A DNA stretch of 64,000 bases from Aristolochia californica. Lineage: Eukaryota; Streptophyta; Magnoliopsida; Piperales; Aristolochiaceae. This document shows positions 52,301-64,000 of this stretch, piece after piece. Position 1 is the stretch's first letter; the number at the start of each line of letters is the position of its first letter. Made by a program: the position numbers and the translations under genes. The notes beneath the pieces were generated by a model. That model made no database searches. It saw nothing but the letters and a program-made list of their open reading frames with translations, and was not told where the DNA came from. The stretch lies in contig JARWKL010000007.1 in NCBI GenBank assembly GCA_029961685.1, forward strand, positions 12,485,406 to 12,549,405, in the 5' to 3' direction.

Positions 52301-55300
52301 GGAAGAAAGATGAAATATAAAAGTAAAATGAAATTTATAAAGAAAGATGAAATATAAAAGTAAAATGAAATTTATAAAGAAAGAAGAAATATAGAAAGTA
52401 AAATAAAATATAGTAAAAAAAATGATGTATAGAAAGTAACATGAAATGAAGAAAGAAAGATGAAATATAGAAAAAAAGATGAAATATAGAAAGTGAAATT
52501 AAATATAGAAAGAAAGATGAAATATAGAAAGTAAAATGAAATATGGAAAGAAAGATGAAATATAAAAAGTAAAATGAAATTTTTAAAGAAAGATGAAATA
52601 TAGAAAGTAAAATAAAATATAGTAAAAAAAAATGATGTATAGAAAGTAACATGAAATAAAGAAAGAAAGATGAAATATAGAAAGAAAGATGAAATATAGA
52701 AAGTGAAATGAAATATAGAAAGAAAGATGAAATAGAGAAAGTAAAATGAAATATAGAAAGAATGATGAAATATAAAAAGTAAAATAAAATTTATAAAGAA
52801 AGATGAAATATAGAAAGTAAAATAAAATATAGTAAAAAAATGATGTATAGAAAGTAACATGAATTAATGAAAGAAAGATGAAAAATAGAAAGTAAAATGA
52901 AATATAGAAAGAAGGTTCAAATAAAGAAACTAAAATGAAATATAGAAAGAAAGATGAAATATAGAAAGTGAAATGAAATATAGAAAGAAAGATGAAATAT
53001 AGAAAGTAAAATGAAATATAGGAAGAAAGATAAAATATAAAAGTAAAATGAAATTTATAAAGAAAGATGAAATATAAAAGTAAAATGAAATTTATAAAGA
53101 AAGATGAAATATAGAAAGTAAAATAAAATATAGTAAAAAAAATGATGTATAGAAAGTAACATGAATTAAAGAAAGAAAGGTGAAAAATAAAACATAAAAT
53201 GAAATATAAAAAGGAGGTTAAAATAAAGAAAGTATATTGAAATATAGAAAGAAATATGAAACATAGAAAGTAAATAGAAATTTATAATGAAAGATGAAAT
53301 ATAGAAAGTAAAATGTAATATAGAAAGAAAAATGAAAAAAAAAATGAAATATTGAAAGAAAGATGAAATTATGGAAAGAAAGATGAATTATAGAAAGGAA
53401 AATGAAATATAGAAGGAAGTTGAAATATAAAAAGAAAAATGAAAAATAGAAAGTAAGATGAAAAATAGAAACAAAAATAAAATATAGAAAGAAAGATGAA
53501 ATATAGAAAGTAAAATGAAATACCGAAAGAAAGTTTAAATATAGAAAGTAAAATGAAATTTAGAAAGAAAGATTAAATATAGAAAGTAAAATAAAATATA
53601 AAAAGAAGGTTAAAATAAAGAAAGTAAAATAAAATATAGAATGAAATATGAAATATAGAAATTAAAAAGAAATATATAATGAAAGATGAAATGTAGAAAG
53701 TAAAATGTAATATAGAAAGAAAGATGAAATAAAAAAAAAAAATATTGAAAAAAAGAAAATATGGAAAGAAAGATGAATTATAGAAAGGAAAATGAAATAA
53801 AGAAAGAAGTTGAAATATAGAAAGTAAAATGAAAAATAGAAAGTAAGATGAAAAATAGAAAGTAAAATAAAATATAGAAAGAAAGATGAAATATAGAAAC
53901 TAAAATGAAATACCGAAAGAAAGATTAAATATAGAAAGTAAAATGAAATTTAGAAAGAAAAATGACATATAGAAAGTAAAATAAAATATAGAAAGAAGGT
54001 TAAAATAAAGAAAGTAAAATGAAATATAGAATGAAATATGAAATATAGAAAGTAAAAAGAAATATATAAAGAAAGATGAAATGTAGAAAGTAAAATGTAA
54101 TATAGAAAGAAAGATGAAATAAAAAAAATAAAATATTAAAGAAAAAGGAAATATGGAAAAAAAGATGAATTATAGAAAGAAAGATGAATTATAGAAAGGA
54201 AAATGAAATATAGAAAGAAGTTGAAATATAGAAAGTAAAATGAAAAATAGAAAGTAAGATGAAAAATAGAAAGTAAAATAAAATATAGAAAGAAAGATGA
54301 AATATAGAAAGTAAAATGAAATACAGAAAGAAAGATTAAATGTAAAAAGTAAAATGAAATTTAGAAAGAAAGATGACATATAGAAAGTAAAATAAAATAT
54401 AGAAAGAAGGTTAAAATAAAGAAAGGAAAATGAAATATAGAATGAAATATGAAATATAGAAAGTAAAATGAAATATAAAAAGAAATATGAAATATAGAAA
54501 GTAAAATGTAATATAGAAAGAAAGAAGAAATAAAAATAAAATAAAATGAAATATTGAACGAAAAAGGAAAAATGGAAAGAAAGATAAAATATAGAAAGAA
54601 AGCTGGATTATAGAAAGTAAAATGAAATGTAGAAAGAAGATGAAATATAGAAAGTAAAATGAAAAATACAAGGTAAGATGAAAAATAGAATGTAAGATAA
54701 AATATAGAAAGTGAGATGAAATATAGAAAGTAAAATAAAATAAAGAAAGAAAGACGAATTATAAAAAGTAAAATAAAATACAGAAACAATGATGAAGTAT
54801 AGAAAGGAAAATAAAATAAAGAATGCAAAATGAAATATAGTAAGAAAAACGATATACAGAAAGTAACATGAAATAAAGAAAGAAAGATGAAATATAGAAA
54901 CTAAAATGAAATATAGAAAGAAAAATAAAATATAGAAAGTGAAATGGAATATAGAAAGAAAGATGAAATAGAGAAAGTAAAATGAAATATAGAAAGAAAG
55001 ATGAAATATAAAAAGTAAAATGAAATTTATAAAGAAAGATGAAATATAGAAAGAAAAATAAAATATAGTAAAAAAAATGATGTATAGAAAGTAACATGAA
55101 TTAAAGAAAGAAAGGTGAAAAATAAAAAGTAAAATGAAATATAAAAAGGAGGTTAAAATAAAGAAAGTAAAATGAAATATAGAAAGAAATATGAAACATA
55201 GAAAGTAAAAAGAAATATATAAAGAAAGATGAAATATAGAAAGTAAAATGTAATATAGAAAGAAATATGAAATAAAAAAAATGAAATATTTAAAGAAAGA

Positions 55301-55722
55301 TGAAATTATAGAAAGAAAGATGAATGATAGAAAGGAAAATGAAATATAGAAAGAATTTGAAAATAGAAAGTAAGATGAAATATAGAAAGTGAGATGAAAT
55401 ATAGAAAGTAAAATAAAATAAAGAAAGTAAAATGAAATACAGAAAGAATGATGGATGAAGTATAGAAAGTAAAATAAAATATAGAATGTAACATGAAATA
55501 AAGTAAGGGAAATGATATATAGAAAGTAACATGAAATGAAGAAAGAAAGATGAAATATAGAAACTAAAATGAAATATAGAAAGTGAAATGAAGTATAGAA
55601 AGAAAGATGAAATATAGAAAGTAAAATGAAATATAGAAAGAAAGATGAAATATAAAAAGTAAAATGAAATTTATAAAGAAAGAAGAAATATAGAAAGTAA
55701 AATAAAATATAGTAAAAAAAAT

Positions 55723-56730
55723 GATGTATAGAAAGAAAGATGAAATATAGAAACTAAAATGAAATATAGAAAGAAAGATGAAATATAGAAAGTGAAATGA
55801 AATATAGAAAGAAAGATGAAATATAGAAAGTAAAATGAAATATAGAAAGAAAGATGAAATATAAATAGTAAAATGAAACGTATAAAGAAAGAAGAAATAT
55901 AGAAAGTAAAATAAAATATAGTAAAAAAAATGATGTATAGAAAGTAACATGAAATATAGAAAGAAAGATGAAATATAGAAAGTGAAATGAAATATAGAAA
56001 GTGAAATGTAATATAGAAAGAAAGATGAAATATAAATAGTAAAATGAAACGTATAAAGAAAGATGAAATATAGAAAGTAAAATAAAATATAGTAAAAAAA
56101 ATGATGTATAGAAAGTAACATGAAATATAGAAAGAAAGATGAAATATAGAAAGTGAAATGAAATATAGAAAGAAAGATGAAATATAGAAAGTGAAATGTA
56201 ATATAGAAAGAAAGATGAAATATAAATAGTAAAATGAAACGTATAAAGAAAGATGAAATATAGAAAGTAAAATAAAATATAGTAAAAAAAATGATGTATA
56301 GAAAGTAACATGAAATGAAGAAAGAAAGATGAAATGTAGAAACTAAAATGAAATATAGAAAGAAAGATGAAATATAGAAAGTGAAATGAAATATAGAAAG
56401 AAAGATGAAATATAGAAAGTAAAATGGAATATAGAAAGAAAGATGAAATATAAAAAGTAAAATGAAATTTATAAAGAAAGATGAAATATAGAAAGTAAAA
56501 TAAAATATAGTAAAAAAAATGATGTATAGAAAGTAACATGAAATAAAGAAAGAAAGATGAAATATAGAAAGTGAAATGAAATATAGAAAGAAAGATGAAA
56601 TAGAGAAAGTAAAATGAAATATAGAAAAAAAGATGAAATATAAAAAGTAAAATAAAATTTATACAGAAAGATGAAATATAGAAAGTAAAATAAAATATAG
56701 TAAAAAAATGATGTATAGAAAGTAACATGA
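55723..56730 (+). repeat. Short-period ladder in steps of whole monomers
   Basis: The gatgtatag variant occurs at 55723, 55932, 56103, 56293, 56521 and 56710. The spacings are 209, 171, 190, 228 and 189 bp. These equal 11, 9, 10, 12 and 10 monomers within one base. A second variant, gaaacgtataaag, recurs at 55875, 56046 and 56236 (171 and 190 bp) and once more at 60933. The block is a local expansion inside the larger HOR. Confidence 0.82.
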
Positions 56731-58154
56731 ATTAATGAAAGAAAGATGAAAAATAGAAAGTAAAATGAAATATAGAAAGAAGGTTCAAATAAAGAAACTA
56801 AAATGAAATATAGAAAGAAAGATGAAATATTGAAAGTGAAATGAAATATAGAAAGAAAGATGAAATATAGAAAGTAAAATGAAATATAGGAAGAAAGAAG
56901 AAATATAAAAGTGAAATGAAATTTATAAAGAAAGATGAAATATAAAAGTAAAATGAAATTTATAAAGAAAGATGAAATATAGAAAGTAAAATAAAATATA
57001 GTAAAAAAAATGATGTATAGAAAGTAACATGAATTAAAGAAAGAAAGGTGAAAAATAAAACGTAAAATGAAATATAAAAAGAAGGTTAAAATAAAGAAAT
57101 TAAAATGAAATATAGAACGAAATATGAAACATAGAAAGTAAAAAAGAAATATATAAAGAAAGATGAAATATAGAAAGTAAAATTTAATATAGAAAGAAAA
57201 AAAATGAAACATTGAAAGAAAGATGAAATTATAGAAAGAAAGATGAATTATAGAAAGGAAAATGAAATATAGAAGGAAGTTGAAATATAAAAATAAAAAT
57301 GAAAAACAGAAAGTAAGATGAAAAATAGAAAGAAAAATAAAATATAGAAAGAAAGATGAAATATAGAAAGTAAAATGAAATACCGAAAAAAATTTAAATA
57401 TAGAGAGTAAAATGAAATTTAAAAGAAAGATGAAATATAGAAAGTAAAATAAAATATAAAAAGAAGGTTAAAATTAAGAAAGTAAAATGAAATATGAAAT
57501 ATAGAAAGTAAAAAGAAATATATAAAGAAAGATGAAATGTAGAAAGTAAAATGTAATATAGAAAGAAAAATGAAATAAAAAAAATAAAATATTGAAAGAA
57601 AAAGGAAATATGGAAAGAAAGATGAGTTATAGAAAGAAAGATGAATTATAGTAAGGAAAATGAAATATAGAAAGAAGTTGAAATATAGAAAGTAAAATGA
57701 AAAATAGAAAGTAAGATGAAAAATATAAAGTAAAATAAAATATAGAAAGAAAGATGAAATATAGAAACTAAAATGAAATACAGAAAGAAAGATTAAATAT
57801 AGAAAGTAAAATAAAATTTAGAAAGAAAGATGACTTATAGAAAGTAAAATAAAATATAGAAAGAAGGTTAAAATAAAGAAAGTAAAATGAAATATAGAAT
57901 GAAATATGAAATATAGAAAGTAAAAAGAAATATATAAAGAAAGATGAAATGTAGAAAGTAAAATGTAATATAGAAAGAAAGATGAAATAAAAAAAATAAA
58001 ATATTGAAAGAAAAAGGAAATATGGAAAAAAAGATGAATTATAGAAAGAAAGATGAATTATAGAAAGGAAAATGAAATATAGAAAGAAGTTGAAATATAG
58101 AAAGTAAAATGAAAAATAGAAAGTAAGATGAAAAATAGAAAGTAAAATAAAATA

Positions 58155-58850
58155 TAGAAAGAAAGGTGAAAAATAAAACGTAAAATGAAATATAAAAAGA
58201 AGGTTAAAATAAAGAAAGTAAAATGAAATATAGAAATAAATATGAAACATAGAAAGTAAAAAGTAATATATAAAGAAAGATGAAATATAGAAAGTAAAAT
58301 ATAATATAGAAAGAAAAATAAAATAAAAAAAATGATATATTGAAAGAAAGATGAATTATAGAACGTAAAATGAAATATAAAAAGAAGGTTAAAATAAAGA
58401 AAGTAAAATGAAACATAGAAAGAAATATGAGACATAGAAAGTAAAAAGAAATATATAAAGAAAGATGAAATGTAGAAAGTAAAATGTAATATAGAAAGAA
58501 AGATGAAATAAAAAAATAAAATATTGAAAGAAAAAGGAAATATGGAAAAAAAGATGAATTATAGAAAGAAAGATGAATTATAGAAAGGAAAATGAAATAT
58601 AGAAAGAAGTTGAAAGATAGAAAGTAAAATGAAAAATAGAAAGTAAAATAAAATATAGAAAGAAAGGTGAAAAATAAAATATAAAAAGAAGGTTAAAATA
58701 AAGAAAGTAAAATGAAATATAGAAATAAATATGAAACATAGAAAGTAAAAAGTAATATATAAAGAAAGAAGAAATATAGAAAGTAAAATATAATATAGAA
58801 AGAAAAATAAAATAAAAAAATGATATATTGAAAGAAAGATGAATTATAGA
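58155..58850 (+). repeat. 489-bp offset duplication inside a higher-order copy
   Basis: A block containing gaaaggtgaaaaataaaa, gaaataaatatgaaacatag and a tgatatattg monomer occurs at about 58155-58370 and again at about 58655-58850. The gaaataaat marker is at 58233 and 58722, an offset of 489 bp. The next HOR copy has it only once (62193). The extra 489 bp explain why the offset to the next copy is 3960 bp before the duplication and 3471 bp after it. Confidence 0.75.
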
Positions 58851-61800
58851 GTGGAAAATGAAATATAGAAGGAAGTTGAAATATAAAAAGAAAAATAAAA
58901 AATAGAAAGTAAGATGAAAAATAGAAAGAAAAATAAAATACAGAAAGAAAGATGAAATATAGAAAGTAAAATGAAATACAGAAAGAAAGATTAAATATAG
59001 AAAGTAAAATGAAATTTAGAAAGAAAAATGACATATAGAAATTAAAATAAAATATAGAAAGAAGGTTAAAATAAAGAAAGTAAAATGAAATATAGAATGA
59101 AATATGAAATATAGAAAGTAAAAAGAAATATATAAAGAAAGATGAAATGTAGAAAGTAAAATGTAATATAGAAAGAAAGCTGAAATAAAAAAAATAAAAT
59201 ATTAAAGAAAAAGGAAATATGGAAAAAAAGATGAATTATAGATAGAAAGAAGAATTATAGAAAGGAAAATGAAATATAGAAAGAAGTTGAAATATAGAAA
59301 GTAAAATGAAAAATAGAAAGTAAGATGAAAAATAGAAAGTAAAATAAAATATAGAAAGAAAGATGAAATATAGAAAGTAAAAAGAAATACAGAAAGAAAG
59401 ATTAAATATAAAAAGTAAAATGAAATTTAGAAAGAAAGATGACATATAGAAAGTAAAATAAAATATAGAAAAAAGGTTAAAATAAAGAAAGTAAAATGAA
59501 ATATAGAATGAAATATGAAATATAGAAAGTAAAATGAAATATAAAAAGAAATATGAAATATAGAAAGTAAAATGTAATATAGAAAGAAAGAAGAAATAAA
59601 AATAAAATAAAATGAAATATTGAACGAAAAAGGAAAAATGGAAAGAAAGATAAAATATAGAAAGAAAGTTGGATTATAGAAAGTAAAATGAAATGTAGAA
59701 AGAAGATGAAATATAGAAAGAAGATGAAATATAGAAAGTAAAATGAAAAATACAAGGTAAGATGAAAAATAGAATGTAAGATAAAATATAGAAAGTGAGA
59801 TGAAATATAGAAAGTAAAATAAAATAAAGAAAGAAAGACGAATTATAAAAAATAAAATAAAATACATAAACAATGATGAAGTATAGAAAGGAAAATAAAA
59901 TATAGAATGCAAAATGAAATATAGTAAGAAAAACGATATATAGAAAGTAACATGAAATAAAGAAAGAAAGATGAAATATAGAAATTAAAATGAAATATAG
60001 AAAGAAAGATGAAATATAGAAAGTGAAATGGAATATAGAAAGAAAGATGAAACAGAGAAAGTAAAATGAAATATAGAAAGAAAGATGAAATATAAAAAGT
60101 AAAATGAAATTTATAAAGAAAGATGAAATATAGAAAGTAAAATAAAATATAGTAAAAAAATGATGTATAGAAAGTAACATGAATTAAAGAAAGAAAGGTG
60201 AAAAATAAAACGTAAAATGAAATATAAAAAGGAGGTTAAAATAAAGAAAGTAAAATGAAATATAGAAAGAAATATGAAACATAGAAAGTAAAAAGAAATA
60301 TATAAAGAAAGATGAAATATAGAAAGTAAAATGTAATATAGAAAGAAATATGAAATAAAAAAATGAAATATTGAAAGAAAAAGGAAATATGGAAAGAAAG
60401 ATGAATTATAGAAAGGAAAATGAAATATAGAAAGAATTTGAAAATAGAAAGTAAGATGAAATATAGAAAGTGAGATGAAATATAGAAAGTAAAAGAAAAT
60501 AAAGAAAGTAAAATGAAATACAGAAAGAATGATGAAGTATATAAAGTAAAATAAAATATAGAATGTAACATGAAATAAAGTAAGGGAAACGATATATAGA
60601 AAGTAACATGAAATGAAGAAAGAAAGATGAAATATAGAAACTACAATGAAATATAGAAAGTGAAATGAAATATAGAAAGAAAGATGAAATATAGAAAGTA
60701 AAATGAAATATAGAAAGAAAGATGAAATATAAAAAGTAAAATGAAATTTATAAAGAAAGAAGAAATATAGAAAATAAAATAAAATATAGTAAAAAAAATG
60801 ATGTATAGAAAGAAAGATGAAATATAGAAAGAAAGATGAAATATAGAAAGTGAAATGAAATATAGCAAGAAAGATGAAATATAGAAAGTAAAATGAAATA
60901 TAGAAAGAAAGATGAAATATAAATAGTAAAATGAAACGTATAAAGAAAGAAGAAAGTTTAAATATAGAAAGTAAAATAAAATTTAGAAAGAAAGATGAAA
61001 TATAAAAAGTAAAATAAAATATAAAAAGAAGGTTAAAATAAAGAAAGTAAAATGAAATATAGAACGAAATATGAAACATAGAAAGTAAAAAAGAAATATA
61101 TAAAGAAAGATGAAATATAGAAAGTAAAATTTAATATAGAAAGAAAAAAAATGAAACATTGAAAGAAAGATGAAATTATAGAAAGAAAGATGAATTATAG
61201 AAAGGAAAATGAAATATAGAAGGAAGTTGAAATATAAAAAGAAAAATGAAAAATAGAAAGTAAGATGAAAAATAGAAAGAAAAATAAAATATAGAAAGAA
61301 AGATGAAATATAGAAAGTAAAATGAAATACCGAAAAAAAGTTTAAATATAGAAAGTAAAATGAAATTTAAAAGAAAGATGAAATATAGAAAGTAAAATAA
61401 AATATAAAAAGAAGGTTAAAATTAAGAAAGTAAAATGAAATATAGAATGAAATATGAAATATAGAAAGTAAAAAGAAATATATAAAGAAAGATGAAATGT
61501 AGAAAGTAAAATGTAATATAGAAAGAAAAATGAAATAAAAAAAATAAAATATTGAAAGAAAAAGGAAAAATGGAAAGAAAGATGAGTTATAGAAAGAAAG
61601 ATGAATTATAGTAAGGAAAATGAAATATAGAAAGAAGTTGAAATATAGAAAATAAAATGAAAAATAGAAAGTAAGATGAAAAATAGAAAGTAAAATAAAA
61701 TATAGAAAGAAAGATGAAATATAGAAACTAAAATGAAATACAGAAAGAAAGATTAAATATAGAAAGTAAAATGAAATTTAGAAAGAAAGATGACTTATAG

Positions 61801-64000
61801 AAAGTAAAATAAAATATAGAAAGAAGGTTAAAATAAAGAAAGTAAAATGAAATATAGAATGAAATATGAAATATAGAAAGTAAAAAGAAATATATAAAGA
61901 AAGATGAAATGTAGAAAGTAAAATGTAATATAGAAAGAAAGATGAAATAAAAAAAATAAAATATTGAAAGAAAAAGGAAATATGGAAAAAAAGATGAATT
62001 ATAGAAAGAAAGATGAATTATAGAAAGGAAAATGAAATATAGAAAGAAGTTGAAATATAGAAAGTAAAATGAAAAATAGAAAGTAAGATGAAAAATAGAA
62101 AGTAAAATAAAATATAGAAAGAAAGGTGAAAAATAAAACGTAAAATGAAATATAAAAAGAAGGTTAAAATAAAGAAAGTAAAATGAAATATAGAAATAAA
62201 TATGAAACATAGAAAGTAAAAAGTAAAATATAAAGAAAGATGAAATATAGAAAGTAAAATATAATATAGAAAGAAAAATAAAATAAAAAAATGATATATT
62301 GAAAGAAAGATGAATTATAGAATGGAAAATGAAATATAGAAGGAAGTTGAAATATAAAAAGAAAAATGAAAAATAGAAAGTAAGATGAAAAATAGAAAGA
62401 AAAATAAAATACAGAAAGAAAGATGAAATATAGAAAGTAAAATGAAATACCGAAAGAAAGATTAAATATAGAAAGTAAAATAAAATTTAGAAAGAAAAAT
62501 GACATATAGAAAGTAAAATAAAATATAGAAAGAAGGTTAAAATAAAGAAAGTAAAATGAAATATAGAATGAAATATGAAATATAGAAAGTAAAAAGAAAT
62601 ATATAAAGAAAGATGAAATGTAGAAAGTAAAATGTAATATAGAAAGAAAGATGAAATGAAAAAAATAAAATATTAAAGAAAAAGGAAATATGGAAAAAAA
62701 AAGATGAATTATAGAAAGGAAAATGAAATATAGAAAGAAGTTGAAATATAGAAAGTAAAATGAAAAATAGAAAGTAAGATGAAAAATAGAAAGTAAAATA
62801 AAATATAGAAAGAAAGATGAAATATAAAAAGTAAAATGAAATACAGAAAGAAAGATTAAATATAAAAAGTAAAATGAAATTTAGAAAGAAAGATGACATA
62901 TAGAAAGTAAAATAAAATATAGAAAGAAGGTTAAAATAAAGAAAGTAAAATGAAATATAGAATGAAATATGAAATATAGAAAGTAAAATGAAATATAAAA
63001 AGAAATATGAAATATAGAAAGTAAAATTTAATATAGAAAGAAAGAAGAAATAAAAATAAAATAAAATGAAATATTGAACGAAAAAGGAAAAATGGAAAGA
63101 AAGATAAAATATAGAAAGAAAGCTGGATTATAGAAAGTAAAATGAAATGTAGAAAGAAGATGAAATATAGAAAGTAAAATGAAAAATACAAGGTAAGATG
63201 AAAAATAGAATGTAAGATAAAATATAGAAAGTGAGATGAAATATAGAAAGTAAAATAAAATAAAGAAAGAAAGACAAATTATAAAAAGTAAAATAAAATA
63301 CCGAAACAATGATGAAGTATAGAAAGGAAAATAAAATATAGAATGCAAAATGAAATATAGTAAGAAAAACGATATATGGAAAGTAACATGAAATAAAGAA
63401 AGAAAGATGAAATATATAAACTAAAATGAAATATAGAAACTAAAATGAAATATAGAAAGAAAGATGAAATATAGAAAGTGAAATGGAATATAGAAAGAAA
63501 GATGAAATAGAGAAAGAAAAATGAAATATAGAAAGAAAGATGAAATATAAAAAGTAAAATGAAATTTATAAAGAAAGATGAAATATAGAAAGTAAAATAA
63601 AATATAGTAAAAAAAATGATGTATAGAAAGTAACATGAATTAAAGAAAGAAAGGTGAAAAATAAAACGTAAAATGAAATATAAAAAGGAGGTTAAAATAA
63701 AGAAAGTAAAATGAAATATAGAAAGAAATATGAAACATAGAAAGTAAAAAGAAATATATAAAAAAAGATGAAATATAGAAAGTGAAATGTAATATAGAAA
63801 GAAATATGAAATAAAAAAATGAAATATTGAAAGAAAAAGGAAATATGGAAAGAAAGATGAATTATAGAAAGGAAAATGAAATATAGAAAGAATTTGAAAA
63901 TAGAAAGTAAGATGAAATATAGAAAGTGAGATGAAATATAGAAAGTAAAAGAAAATAAAGAAAGTAAAATGAAATACAGAAAGAATGATGAAGTATATAA

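Larger units (their letters stand above)
1..64000 (+). repeat. 19-bp A/G-rich satellite array filling the window
   Basis: The sequence is a continuous head-to-tail array of a 19-bp monomer. Two forms predominate and tend to alternate: gaaatatagaaagtaaaat and gaaatatagaaagaaagat. They differ at positions 14 (t or a) and 17 (a or g), giving a 38-bp dimer. C is absent from both consensus forms and occurs only in variant monomers. Every copy reads in the same direction; I saw no T-rich stretch that would mark an inversion. Variant monomers recur at multi-kilobase intervals and define the higher-order repeats listed separately. No flanking unique DNA is present at either edge, so the true array is longer than 64 kb. 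I do not recognise the monomer as a named satellite family. Nothing in the array supports a protein-coding, tRNA, rRNA or mobile-element call. Confidence 0.97.
50231..64000 (+). repeat. 3.3-3.95 kb higher-order repeat domain, at least four copies
   Basis: The accgaaa-ttt marker at 50231, 53522, 57382 and 61329 frames copies of 3291, 3860 and 3947 bp and a last copy cut by the window end. The tacaaggtaag marker follows at 51380, 54670, 59754 and 63190. A rare attaaagaaaaagg variant is shared at 54135, 59201 and 62672, and agtaaggga at 55501 and 60578. The unit starting near 57070 repeats from near 61018, still matching at base 64000, where both share gaagtatataa (60531 and 63987). Length differences come from internal duplications. 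Confidence 0.85.

Noticed and set aside
1..64000. CRISPR array
   Set aside because: The repeats are contiguous 19-bp monomers without unique spacers, and no cas-like gene is present.
1..64000. Telomeric repeat tract
   Set aside because: The unit is 19 bp and A/G-rich without the G-runs of known telomere repeats, and it carries complex higher-order structure.
1..64000. tRNA, rRNA or structured RNA genes
   Set aside because: C is too rare to build G-C paired stems, and no tRNA or rRNA signature was seen on either strand.

Overview
The whole 64 kb window is one uninterrupted block of satellite-type tandem repeat. I found no gene, RNA gene, transposon, CRISPR array or ordinary single-copy sequence. 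The building block is a 19-bp monomer in two alternating forms: A = gaaatatagaaagtaaaat and B = gaaatatagaaagaaagat. Together they make a 38-bp dimer. Neither consensus contains a C, and the consensus composition is about 63% A, 18% G and 18% T. Every monomer lies in the same orientation from base 1 to base 64000, and the array runs off both ends of the window.

The organism cannot be named from this sequence. Megasatellite DNA with multi-kilobase higher-order repeats (HORs) suggests a eukaryotic nuclear genome, probably heterochromatin (pericentromeric, subtelomeric or sex-chromosome). That is inference from architecture, not recognition of a known satellite.

Layout. (1) 1-7889 is family 1: a 2.74-2.78 kb HOR in nearly three copies, each built of three 0.86-0.97 kb sub-blocks. 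(2) 7890-19841 is family 2: a cassette of about 3.0 kb with local 147-bp and 501-bp tandem duplications. (3) 19842 to about 28160 is a 3.586 kb HOR in two full copies and one partial copy. (4) About 28161-29984 is a family 2 mosaic. (5) About 29985-35034 is an island of diverged family 1. (6) About 35035-50230 is family 2 with nested repeats: an 805-bp tandem duplication, units of 1.68-2.0 kb, an alternating 675/1017-bp ladder and a 190-bp ladder. (7) About 50231-64000 is a 3.3-3.95 kb HOR in at least four tandem copies, the last cut by the window edge.

The minus strand shows many open reading frames of 60-374 codons with a hydrophobic F/I/L/Y/S composition. These are an artefact. The monomer has no TTA, CTA or TCA, so its complement has no stop in any frame, and three monomers (57 bp) make exactly 19 codons. 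I annotate none of them as genes. The interest lies in the layered repeat structure (19, 38, about 190, 400-1000 and 1700-4000 bp), the extreme strand asymmetry and the signs of recent local amplification. All boundaries were read by eye and are approximate unless a marker position is given.
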